Shown here: positions 1 through 10,800 of the stretch, piece after piece
Position numbering within the stretch: position 1 is the stretch's first letter
How the letters are laid out: each line of letters opens with the position of its first letter
NCBI GenBank assembly: GCA_964360375.1
Contig: CAYHWG010000022.1
Location: forward strand, 1-16,692
Direction of reading: 5' to 3'
Source: XYB2-FULL-45-11 sp964360375
GTDB lineage: Bacteria; Patescibacteriota; Patescibacteriia; UBA9934; GWF2-40-263
Length of the DNA stretch: 16,692 bases
Translations under genes and position numbers: made by a program
Notes under the pieces: model-generated
What the model was told of the DNA's origin: nothing
Databases searched by the model: none
The model's input: the letters and a program-made list of their open reading frames with translations, nothing else

Positions 1-65
1 AATGCAAGGATTGCTTCGTCGTCGAACTCCTCGCAATGACAAAAAGATGAGTTTTTCAACGATCT
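1..65. repeat. Right half of a MITE-like palindromic repeat (copy 1, cut by window edge)
   Basis: This stretch matches the right half of the complete element at 11586-11722 almost base for base. It contains the same GATTGCTTCGTCGTC arm, CTCCTCGCAATGAC arm and a GATGAGTTT...CAACG.TCT terminal segment, with only a few substitutions and one indel. The left half lies outside the window. The element ends about 10 nt before the rsmA start codon, so it occupies the place where the promoter or ribosome binding site of rsmA would be expected. Confidence 0.8.
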
Positions 66-75
66 CACAATAGCT

Positions 76-885
76 ATGCTTCCACATGCAAAAAAATCGT
101 TGGGACAGAATTTTTTGATCGACGCGTCTGTCGTAAAAAAAATCATTGAGGCCGCGGGAATCCAAAAAGGGGAGAAGGTTCTTGAAATTGGCCCGGGCAC
201 AGGATTGCTTACAGAAGCGCTTGTTGCAGCTGGCGCACAGGTGATTGCAATCGAACTTGATCATGATTTGATTCAGCCATTGAAAGAAAAATTCGGAGAT
301 CGCATCGAGTTAATCGAAGGTGATGTCTTATCTCCTTTACTCAATCACTCAATCATTCAATCACTCAACCACTTCTCTTACAAATTGATCGCAAATATTC
401 CGTACAACATCACCTCTCAAATCATTGAACGTTTTTTATCTCATGAACCGAGGCCGACGCAGATGATTCTGATGGTTCAAAAAGAAGTTGCGGATCGCAT
501 TCTCGCAAAACCACCTCAGATGAGCTTACTTTCGATTGTTTCTCAAATATACGCAGAGTGTTCTCGTGTGACAAACGTAAAAGCTGGATCATTTCGCCCA
601 ATCCCAAAAGTAGACTCCGCCGTGGTGAAATTTGATTTAGGGGATCAGGGAGTGGTCGCAATCGAAAAGACGCTTCACGTCGCAACCGAAAAGACGATTC
701 ATTTAGCAAAGATTGGGTTTTCATCACCGCGTAAACAATTGCAAAATAATCTTTCCGGTGGATTGCATCGGTCGTCTGAGGAGATCAAAACAGCACTTGA
801 ATCGATCGGACTGAACCCAAAAATTCGCGCGGAGGGATTAACAGTTCATGACTGGGAATGTTTGAGGGATAAATTGTCTTTGTGA
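76..885 (+). CDS. rsmA: 16S rRNA (adenine(1518)-N(6)/adenine(1519)-N(6))-dimethyltransferase RsmA/KsgA
   Basis: RsmA uses S-adenosylmethionine to dimethylate two adjacent adenines in the 3'-terminal hairpin of 16S rRNA, a late quality-control step in small-subunit assembly in the cytoplasm. The 269-residue length is normal for the family. Seen in the protein: the N-terminal KKSLGQNFL signature (residues 6-14), SAM-binding motif I VLEIGPGTG (35-43), the acidic motif II residue in IELD (59-62), the catalytic NIPYN motif (107-111), and the GSFRPIPKVDS segment (171-181). The ATG at 76 sits directly before the conserved KKSLGQNFL block, so the start is well placed, but there is no Shine-Dalgarno sequence in the 15 nt before it and a repeat element ends 10 nt upstream. 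An 8-bp tandem repeat (339-370) encodes residues of about 89-99, just before the catalytic motif. No clear terminator follows. Confidence 0.96.
   Translation: MLPHAKKSLGQNFLIDASVVKKIIEAAGIQKGEKVLEIGPGTGLLTEALVAAGAQVIAIELDHDLIQPLKEKFGDRIELIEGDVLSPLLNHSIIQSLNHFSYKLIANIPYNITSQIIERFLSHEPRPTQMILMVQKEVADRILAKPPQMSLLSIVSQIYAECSRVTNVKAGSFRPIPKVDSAVVKFDLGDQGVVAIEKTLHVATEKTIHLAKIGFSSPRKQLQNNLSGGLHRSSEEIKTALESIGLNPKIRAEGLTVHDWECLRDKLSL
339..370. repeat. Four tandem copies of an 8-bp unit inside rsmA
   Basis: The units read ACTCAATC, ACTCAATC, ATTCAATC and ACTCAACC. They fall between the GD motif and the NIPYN catalytic motif of RsmA, where the family varies in sequence. Eight is not a multiple of three, so gain or loss of one unit would shift the frame. 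Confidence 0.85.
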
Positions 886-946
886 TTGTTGTCATGAGTG
901 ATTTTATTCTTTGCTGATCTTTGAAATAATATTGTCCTTATTTTTG

Positions 947-1058
947 TGTCATCCCGAGCGAAGGTTCGACCGAAGCCGAGGGATCTCACGTTGAAAGAAG
1001 TTTTTATACGAAACGCGAGATTCCTCCGCTCCTCGATGACTCGTCGGTCGGAATGACA
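947..1058. repeat. Imperfect inverted repeat of the GTCATcCCGA...TCGGaATGAC type
   Basis: The left arm begins TGTCATCCCGAGCGAAGG and continues to GGGATCTC. The right arm, read on the other strand, begins TGTCATTCCGACCGACG and continues to GGAATCTCGCG. The arms pair with several mismatches around a central AT-rich loop (about 995-1010). This is a common style of dispersed bacterial intergenic repeat. It fills most of the gap between rsmA and the next operon, and the transcript could fold here, but there is no T-run to make it a standard terminator. Confidence 0.75.
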
Positions 1059-1122
1059 GAGAAACTCGGCTTATTGGTTTTTAAGTATACACACCCCTTC
1101 ACTAGGTTTTCATTTTTTTATT

Positions 1123-1131
1123 TGATATAAT
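1123..1131 (+). promoter_or_regulatory. Extended -10 promoter for the surface-protein operon
   Basis: TGATATAAT is a perfect TATAAT hexamer (1126-1131) preceded by the TGn extension. The -35 region at the usual distance is poor, as is common for extended -10 promoters. Transcription would start near 1138, leaving a 5' leader of under 20 nt before the ATG at 1156. Confidence 0.6.
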
Positions 1132-1155
1132 GTTTTTGCTGACCACGCCGAAACT

Positions 1156-1848
1156 ATGGCGATCAAAAGAATTGCGAACCGCCCGCCTGTTACACTCAGC
1201 ATCGAGCAAAAAATTGCCGCTGCGCTTTTGTTGTTTTTATTTATGGGTGGTATTTTTTTTGGGATGCGTTCTTTCGGTGCAAATCTTTATCGTCCGATTG
1301 AGGAACAATTTGCAAAAAATGTAACAGGAAAGGATGTCGTCAATGAAAATTCGCAAGAAAAGATCGATATCGAGGCTCAAAAGAAAAAGGATACAGACGT
1401 AGATGGATTATCTGATTACGACGAGCTGTACATTTATAAAACAAGTCCCTACATCAAAGATTCAGATTCAGATGGCATCGACGACAAAACAGAAGTGTTT
1501 GGAGGATCCGATCCAAATTGTCCAAAAGGAAAGGATTGTGGTTCTGGAACGACGTCAGTTGAGCAGACAGTAGAAACAGCCACCATTGCACAAGATTTAT
1601 TAAAGACAAGCCCAAATGGGAGCGAAACAATAGATTCCGGAAAAATTCAGTTTAACAGTAAGGCGGATGTAGAAGCATTTTACAAAAAAGCAACCATGAA
1701 AGAGGTAAGAGCTGCCCTGTTGCAATCCGGAAAAATTTCAAAAGAAGAATTGGATAAAATGAGCGATGAGGAGTTGCAAAAATATTTTGAAAACGCCATT
1801 TCAAACGCCTCAACATCCGGAGTATTCGATCCATTGATCGCTCCTTAA
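1156..1848 (+). CDS. Membrane-anchored protein with thrombospondin-type-3/EF-hand-like calcium loops
   Basis: This 230-residue protein has a short basic N-terminus, one hydrophobic segment (about 20-38), then an extracytoplasmic part. Two Asp-rich loops are visible: DTDVDGLSDYDE (79-90) and DSDSDGIDDKTE (102-113), each with the DxDxDG calcium-binding pattern of thrombospondin type 3 repeats. A NCPKGKDC segment (121-128) could form a disulfide. A Ser/Thr-rich linker follows, then a charged helical region (about 172-215) ending near a Pro-containing tail. The ATG at 1156 gives a typical K/R-rich cytoplasmic tip before the membrane segment; no Shine-Dalgarno is visible. The stop lies 5 nt before the giant gene, so the two are probably co-transcribed and translationally coupled. 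A role in the cell envelope, perhaps anchoring or scaffolding the giant partner, is inference. No enzyme motif is seen. Confidence 0.85.
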   Translation: MAIKRIANRPPVTLSIEQKIAAALLLFLFMGGIFFGMRSFGANLYRPIEEQFAKNVTGKDVVNENSQEKIDIEAQKKKDTDVDGLSDYDELYIYKTSPYIKDSDSDGIDDKTEVFGGSDPNCPKGKDCGSGTTSVEQTVETATIAQDLLKTSPNGSETIDSGKIQFNSKADVEAFYKKATMKEVRAALLQSGKISKEELDKMSDEELQKYFENAISNASTSGVFDPLIAP

Positions 1849-1853
1849 AGCGT

Positions 1854-4800
1854 ATGTTTGAAAAACAAAAAATAAAAAGACGATTCTCGCGAGTTCCCGT
1901 ATTTTTTATTTTTTTAGCAATTTTTTTTACTGCATTTTTTGTCTTTGCGCATCCTAATTATGCATTAGCTGTATCGTCGTGGGCTGGAGATGATGGTTCT
2001 GCAGAATTTACAGCTTTATATAATGCTGAAACACAAACAGCTGTTTGTGTTTTGAATGTTGCACCAGGCACTGTTATTAAATGTCCGGCTGAAGTGGCTA
2101 AAAAAATTGTGGACGTAAACAAGCAAATGAAAGATGCTAAAACAAAAATGGTTGTTGTAAACGCTCTTCTTGAGTTTTCAACGTTTGTGACAAATAAAAT
2201 TGCTTATGAAGCTGCTGTCTATATTGCAAACGGCGGTCCAGGACAAGGATCCATGTTTTATCAAAAATCCGCTACAGAAGCATGGAAAGATTATGGAAAA
2301 GAAGTTGCGGGAGAAGCAATTGGAGGCTTAAGTCATGTGATCCAATCCGCATTTGAAACAGATTTTAATTTGTGTGTTCCGCCAAATCCGCTCATTAAAC
2401 TGAATTTGCAAATCGGCATTAAACAGACGTATGTCAAAGCGACTCCAAAATGTAATTTTGATACGCTTGCAAACAATTGGGGATCCCTTTGGGCAAATGC
2501 AAAAAATACTCTCACAAATCCCGATGATTTAAATCGATTTTTGTTGAAGACAGCGCAGGAATCCATGCGTCCTGGATCAAATGAACTTGGTGCAAGTATT
2601 GCACTCAATTTTAAAGTAGGTGAATTGGTTGATCAAAAAAAGCGAAATGAATTTTCGGAGCAACTTTCAAGCACGTTTAAACCTGCAAAAGATTTTATCA
2701 CCGGAAATATTCAAACTCCCGCATCAACGATAGAACAAACATTTCAAAAACAAATGGAAGAAAGTTTTTCAAGTAGTGAAAATCGAATTTCAGCCTCGGA
2801 TGTTCTTGCCTCCGGTGATGTCTGGTTTTCTGTATTACAAACAGCTGGATCCACATTTGTAAATACGCTTGCGTCCCAGGTGTTCAACCGGGTTTACAAA
2901 GGATTATTTACAAATAAGCCAGCAGCCTTTGATCCGTTTAATAAAGAAATGCTTTCACTCGGAAACAATAGTGAGGCAACAAAAAAAGAACTTTCCGGTA
3001 TTTTTACGCCAAGCCCTATTGCGATAACAGCGTATTCACCGATCAGTGAATTTCAGTACTGTCCAGCAGGAGGAACAGAGAATCGAGGATTGAATCATTG
3101 TGTGATTGATGCGGATTTTGCTTCTGTGGTCACTCTTGGCGAAGCAGGTGTATTTCAGACCGTAAAAGAGGCGATGGATTCGGGTAAATTACACAAAGAT
3201 TGGCCGCTTGTTCCGCCTTCTGATGTTGCAGCAAATCAAGATGCTGGTTGTTTTAGCGGGAATTATTGTTATGGAAATTTAGTGAAGCTGCGCAAAGCAC
3301 GCATCATCCCAATTGGATGGGAGCTTGCTGCACTGAAAAGTCCATTTCCAGGCACAAAAGTGCGTTTGAAAGAGGTGGTAGATGGATTTAATAATCCGTC
3401 ATCGCCTTATTATCATCTCATTGATCCAAACTGGGTTCTCAAAGTTCCAGAATCGCGATGTCGCGCCATGGTAAACGGTGAGTTGCGTTCAAACGGAACC
3501 GTAAATGGCCGCCAAACGGTTTGTGCGGACGCCCCTACCTGTGTGGGTGAGGATAACAACGGCAAGTGCGTCAGTGGGTTTGGCTATTGTGTCCAAGAAA
3601 AGAATGTTTGGCGTGTGAGAGGGGATGCATGTCCGTCACATTATGCGACCTGTCTCACCATGAAAAATGCAGGCACAGGAGAAGAAGGAAATTATTTGTT
3701 AAACACGGTCGACAACAGTGTTTGCTCCAAATCAAACGCAGGTTGTGCTTGGTACAAAACACAAAAACATCTTGATGATAACGGAACGCAAACAAACAAA
3801 ACAGACGATGTATTTAAGTGGCTCGCCGGAAACGAGACGTATGTTGTTGCGGATCGCGGTGATGATTTGAATTATCAAATTGCAGGCGATATAACAAACC
3901 CACGTAACACATACACATTTCCGAACGCAACAACAAGTCTTGTTTCATCTTACCAAACCTATTCCTACGAAGATCGTTTGTATCTCACACACGCTGCAAA
4001 AGCGTGTACGCAAGATCAAGCGGGATGTACGGAATTAAACGTCCAAGATGCAAAACTCACATTAAACTTGATTCAAAACGGAAGCTTTGAGAAGGATGAA
4101 GACGGAGACAAATCACCGGACGGATGGAAGGTTCAACCAACTGACAGTACAAAGCAGGATTCAGATGCATTTGATGGAAATAGTTCATTAAAAACTCTGA
4201 ATACAAACACTATCATTATAAAATCTGTTTCTGTGACACCGGGAAGTTTTTATACATTCAGTTTTTATGCAAAAGCAACAGCAGCAACATCTCTAATACC
4301 GAAAATTCGTATTTTGCCAAAAAAACAAGACGGAACTAATTTGGATTTAACAGGTCTGTCGTATTCTAAAGAAACATGTGAACTGTCAGTGAATGATTCT
4401 TATTTACTTTCCGTGAATAATGCATCTGCGAATGATGGATGGAAACGATTTACGTGTTCATTTTCTTTACCGAACAACGCCTCACAATTAGATATTTCTT
4501 TTGCAGGACTCGGATATGGAGATAATTTTTTGTATGATGCTTTTCAACTCGAGTCTGGCGAGAATGCCACAGCATTCACCGAAAACGGTTACAACGTTTC
4601 CAAACCTGCAAAGGCTTACTTGAAACTTGCTCCTGCGTATTTTGGATGTACCGGTAAGGCTACAGACCATGCGGAGTGTAAAAAATATGCGCCTTTGTGC
4701 GGCGCACAAGATGTTGGTTGTAATCGGTATAAACCTGTCGAAAACGGACCGAACGTTCCGGCCATTACTTCCGATCTCGATAAATGTCCTTTAGAGTGTG

Positions 4801-7800
4801 TTGGGTACGATTCGTATAAACAAGAGGCAACACAGTATGAGTCGGCGAGTTTTCCGAACTATTTTATTGCGGATAAAGCCGCGGTTTGTACCGCTCAAGC
4901 GGTTGGTTGTGATGGATATACAAAACTCGGTGCGGTCACCGGTGGGGGAGAGCAACAGCGTTATTTCACAAATATTCGTGCATGTCTCACAAATGCGATG
5001 GCAGATGGCAATGTAGGGAAAACAGCGTCCACGTACTTTACGTGGATCGGAACGGACAACACGGGTTATCAATTGCAAACATGGAAATTATTGAAATCAA
5101 ACGTCCCAGATCTAAAACTAGAATTTGCAAAACCTCCTGTTGGAAGTGGCACGATTGAAAACAAACCTGGTGATGCACCGTGTACAAAGTTTAAACTTTC
5201 AAATGAAACCACACTTGAATGTCATGATGATGGACCAGAAATTTCTGGTGGAACACATCTTCAAAAGATAAGCAGTGATGCTTTATGTGATGAACATGCA
5301 GATTTGTTAACAAATCCTGATTGTCGCGAATTTTTTGATGCTGCTGGTGAATTGCACTATCGACGTTTTTCTCAAACCGTTTCTGTGGACGATACGTGTG
5401 AGGCATATCGTAAAGACAAATCCGCACAATCCGATTGTACAAACTCGGGCGGACTTTGGACGACACAAGGTTTTTGCCGATACTTTGGTCTCGAGAAGGA
5501 AAGTAAAACATGTTCCGCGCAAGAAAACGGATGTCGATTATACACGGGCGGAGCTGGTCGTAATGCAAACGTCATTTTGGACGAGACGTTTGAGAGCGGA
5601 ACATATGCCAAATATCAAAGATGGGGTGCTTTAGGTCCATTACTTAGTGCAACATTATCGATAAGCAATGACTCTGTTGCGACAGACGGTCATTCGTTGA
5701 ATATTACAAGCCAATCAGGTATTTCGGCTGGATTTGCAACCGCTTCAAGCACGCTTGCGTCCAGTTTGAAAAAAGGAAAAATTTATACGGTGAAGTTTTG
5801 GGCGAAAGGAACGGGAAAATTGAATGTTGGGTTTGCAGGTAAATCTGGCGGTGGAGGAAAGAATTATGATTTTGTTGATCCAACCATTCAAAGTGTCGAA
5901 GTTACTGATTTCAAGAAGATTGAATTAAAAAATTCATGGAACTTGTATTCACTCGGTCCTTTGGACACAAGTGAATCTCGTTTTACGGATTTTGATCAGA
6001 ACTCATTGCTCACCTTTTTGATTGAACCCGGAAAAGAATTCAACATCGACAACATCACACTGACACAAGCCGAGGAGAACATTACACGCATCAAGGATTC
6101 TTGGGTTGTGCCGGCTTCGTGTAACCAGACACCAGACGGGGTGTACGCACCTCAGCACTATTTGGGCTGTAAAGCGTATACNNNNNNNNNNTATACGGAT
6201 CAGAAAAATAAACCGGGAAGTTATTATCAATTCTCGCATGTGTGTTCGGAAGAAGCGGTCGGATGTTCGGCATTTTATAACACATTTAATTCGGATTCCG
6301 CGTATGCGGAGGTGCGTAACGCACGTTGTGTGTACGGAGGTGACGGTTCGTCTCAAGATGGGTTGAAAACAAATGATTTTCAAAATGGAGTTGCCGTAAA
6401 ATCTACAAAGGATTGTTTAATTGACGGAACGTCTTACTGTAAAATTGCGTCCGGATCATCGTATTGTGTTTTTTCAAGCAAACAAAAATTTGCAGAACCA
6501 TTGCTTCGTGATGATACAAAACATTTAGCCATTGTGTATGGTCCAGAAACCGTCTTGACACAACAAGACCAACCTTTGTTTGCGATCGATAACGGTTCAA
6601 ACATGTGTTCAGATTCTTTTAAGGGCTGTCGGGAGATTGCAAAACCAACGTACGCGCAAGATTTGAAAACCGTCACAAAGTTCGATTCCATTTACATGAT
6701 GGACGTTCCAAAAGATTACGATAAAATTTTGTGTGAGAACGAAGCTTTGTTTTGTGAGGAATTTTCCTCGACGAATGACGGAAATTTCTATTTCAAAAAT
6801 CCACAAAACAAAACGTGTGAATATAAAACGTCCGTAACGATCGGTCAAAAATTATTCAGCGGATGGTTTCGTAAAGGAACGTCTGATCCATGTTATTGGA
6901 CGGACGTCGCTCCGCTTGATGGAAAATATGATTCAAAAATTGATTCGGCTTATTTAAGTTCGGGAACGGAATCGAATATTCGTCGCAATGGAGATTTTTT
7001 GTATGATGGTTGGGTCGGTTCCTGTGCAAGCGAGGCAAATCGATGTTCGGAATATATTGAGGTCACAGATACGAGCGTTGAGAATCACGGAAACGGAAAA
7101 TCTTACACCGTGATTCATAACGATAAGTTGGATGACGCCGCTGTGTCGGAGACAAAGCGCTGTAATGGAAAAGTGGGTCAAAAAGGCGGATGTGCGCTAT
7201 TCAACAACGCAACGCTTTCTCAATTAAAATACAACACAAACGCAAGTTATGTTTTGTCTTTGCATGCGGATGCATTGCTTGCGACAGAAGCAAACGTGCT
7301 TGTGAATCCAATAAACTGCAATGGAGACAACGGCAAATTTCCAATTTCAAACGATACCGCTGCAAAATTGAAACTTGCTCCAAATCCAGGAACGATCGAT
7401 CTGTGCGCCCGTCGTTGTCAGTACACCGTTGATACAAACGACAAGCTTTTGTCCTCACTTACAAAAGCGGATACTGTTGCAAATAAAATCAATGGACGTT
7501 CTTGTTTTGAAGACGCGGATTGTCCAACACTGCAAACACAACTCGGAAAATCTGTTCAGGGAGCTTGTTCAAACATGACATCCCAAGCCTTCAGACTTCC
7601 AAACGATGCAAACACGATTTTGAAAGTGAATCGTGATCGCACATGCGCGGCGTGGCTTGCCTGCAAGAGTTCGCATACAAGTTGGGATCCAAATAATGGT
7701 AAATACGTTCACATATGTGATGCCATCGGCCTTTGTTCTGAAGCAGGAGATCAAGGTGGACAAACAAGTTGTGAGAAACCGATCAGACGTGATCCTGTTA

Positions 7801-10800
7801 TTCTGTCCGAACCGCTCTACACATCGAGGGATGTCAGTTGGGCAGGTTTGGATTATTCCGGTTACGCCATTCCAAATCAACTGCCGGTTGAACGCTACAG
7901 TCAAGAGAATTTGAACCCACGTTCCGTATGTTATTCACAACTTGGTGGAGATTTTCAAATCGTGAAAAAAGATGACGCTTATGTTGCGTGTGATGATCAA
8001 AATAAATGTGCAAACGGTGAAAGCTGCAAACCATTGAATCAACAAAATAATCGATTGGTTTATAACGCAGGGACATGTTCTGGCCTTGAAGGAAGCACCT
8101 GTAAAGTTGGGGTATGTGCGGGAACACAAAAGAGTTGTTCCGCAAATGAAGAATGTACGAAGGGCACAAATTGTGTGGTCGGGTATTATCAAATTCGTTC
8201 AGAAACCACTTGTGTTGTCGATGCTGATTGTGCTTCACAATCGCTAACAAAAAAATGTGATCAAACGTATCATCGTTGCGTGGATGTCTTATCCAGCGAT
8301 CCAAACAAACCAATTTGTTCAACAGACGGCGATAGCGTTGTGAAAGGTGAAACCTGTTTCAGAAACGCGGATGCGGCCGTTGGAACCTGTTTTAATCATC
8401 GATGTCTCACAGATATTCGTGACGGAGATAAAGATGGATTTGCCGATGTGATTGCTCCAAAGATGAATGAATTAAAGGTAGAAGCAGAATCTTGTCGGGG
8501 ATACCCAGAAACAGATTCTCCATTTCCAAAAGAGGTGGTGAAGAATTGGACACCAGAAAAATCGGGCCATATTTCTGTTCCAGAAACGTTTAAGCCCGGC
8601 TACAAGGATTCAACGGTTTGTGCACCATTAAAAATAGGTGAAGTAAACAATGAACCAAACAATGCTTGTCTGTGTACGTATACAAAAGTGCAATACGGAA
8701 AAGGGATTGAGACAAAGTATTACTCCGCTCCAGTTCCAGCTGATATTAAATCAGGAATTTGTACATCCGGTTCTAAAATCGGTTTAGTCTGTACGAACAA
8801 TACTATTTGTGGTTCCCCGGAAGATCCTGGTGTTTGTTCACAAAAAACAGGTCAAAATGTGTATAACGGCTGGCTTGGATATTGTCTCGAAAAAGACAGT
8901 TCCATTTTGCTAAACGGAAGCCAAGAATCAAAAGACGCCGCCTGTCTCACATGGCTCCCAGTTGATCAACTTGCCGGTTCCACAGACCTATACGGCAAAG
9001 AAACAAGCGCAGGATACCCAACAGAAAATACGTATTACTGTGCTGATCCAGCCATGGCAAGTGATGTAAAAACAACAGGCTCAGGATGCGCACTTGAAGC
9101 TACTAGTGCCTTCATTAAAGAATGTAGTGATAGTACTGGTTCGAATCTTGCACTCATTCAAAATAATTTAAATATAGATCATCCATGGGACAATATGAAG
9201 TGTCCTACTGGTTTTTTTGGAGTAGCAACTTCTTGTGGATACAGCCAAGTTGGATACGATGATGACGCATATGAAAAGGCATTAGATTATGATTTTCAAT
9301 GTGATAATTCAAATTCTAAATATTATTCTGACGCATATCCATTTTTCTGTGTTCCGGAGGGTTCTTATAAAAATGAAGACACTAAAATTAAATGTGAAAG
9401 ACCAAGTGATGATTTAGCAAATGATGAGAAATGGGGTGGAGACAATAATAAAGATAATGATCAAGGAACGTTATTGCCAGCAATTGTGCTTCCTTATACT
9501 CCAGCATCAACTTTTTATTTCTTATCATTCAGAGCGTTTAAAAGTGCAGAAACATACTACAAAGGTTGTGGAAAAAAAGGATTATTTGGTGGCCAAGCTG
9601 TCGCTTCAGAGGAAACAAATAAATATTACAATTTGACTTCAAACAATGTTTCGTATCCATCGTGTAAAAGTTTAGTGCAGGTTTCGAGCATGATCTCTAA
9701 CGGAGCGTATAATTACGCATGGACAAACCGACTTTGGAACGCATTAAACCCGGAATACAGCATTGCAGATATTATTCCAGCTTTTCGATATTCCTACAGC
9801 ACATCCACAAGTCCATTCGGACAAGCGCGTACCGTTGATGAGGTAAATAATGATACAGGTAAAGACCCATATCCAGTCAAAATAACATCTAAACCAGATG
9901 GTATAGAAGCACGACCTTATAGCGGGCTTTCTTCACAACTCGTAAAACGATTTTCTGCTTTGCCATCATCATCAACAGCCACCAGTTCAGTCACGTCGCA
10001 ATACACAAAGAACGCAGATTTTAAATGTGCGGATACGAATGAGTGTAATTTTGATCCAAATAGTCAGCTAACGCCGAAAGCGGTGATTAAGTGTGACAAT
10101 ACAGGCAATGGTCATACAAACACATGTATTGGCGGACCTTATGCCGGTAAATTATGTGCGTACGACGTGTATGCAAAAACTGATAAAACTGATAGTACGC
10201 CGACAAGTTGTGCAAAGGTTGACTCTGTTGAAATTACAGCATCCTGCTCTTGCAAAGGAATACCATCAAAGGATTTAAAAAATAACGATTCATGTAATAA
10301 TACAGTTTTAAACTGTCTCCCGAACGTTTGTATGACAGATTTGGGAACAGGAACACCTGGTTTGTGCGGAAATAATAATCTCGATCCAAAAGAGGAGTGC
10401 GATAACGGTGCGAGTAACAGTGACGATGCAGGAGCTGTTTGTACAACGAAATGTTTGTTGAAAAATCTCTCACAAAAAAATATTTGCGTGAAGGTGAATT
10501 CAGAACAAATTAAAACAGAGGATGGGTCGCCGGAATCTCCAGCGATTGGAATAAAGCGTTTGAGTCAGATATTTGCGAAATCATTGAGTTTGTATGAATT
10601 TAATGATAAAAAAAATGTTATAGGAGAATATTTTTCTGATGGAAAATCAGGTTCATGGAATTTTGATGATCGCGCAAAGGGTAATAATGGAGCATCTCCA
10701 TCTGCGCCTGTGATTGTTTCGCTTGGAAATTGTCAGGAAGGTAAGTGCAAAGAAAAGAATCCGGGATTTTTTACTATTAATGGTCAAGATCAAGGCGAGA

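Noticed and set aside
422..727. Minus-strand open frame of 101 codons inside rsmA
   Set aside because: It lies antisense to a well-conserved gene and has no recognisable features.
4791..8322. Many 60-160-codon open frames on both strands within the giant gene
   Set aside because: All are antisense or alternate-frame shadows, and none shows a start site or domain pattern. The main frame is continuous and modular.
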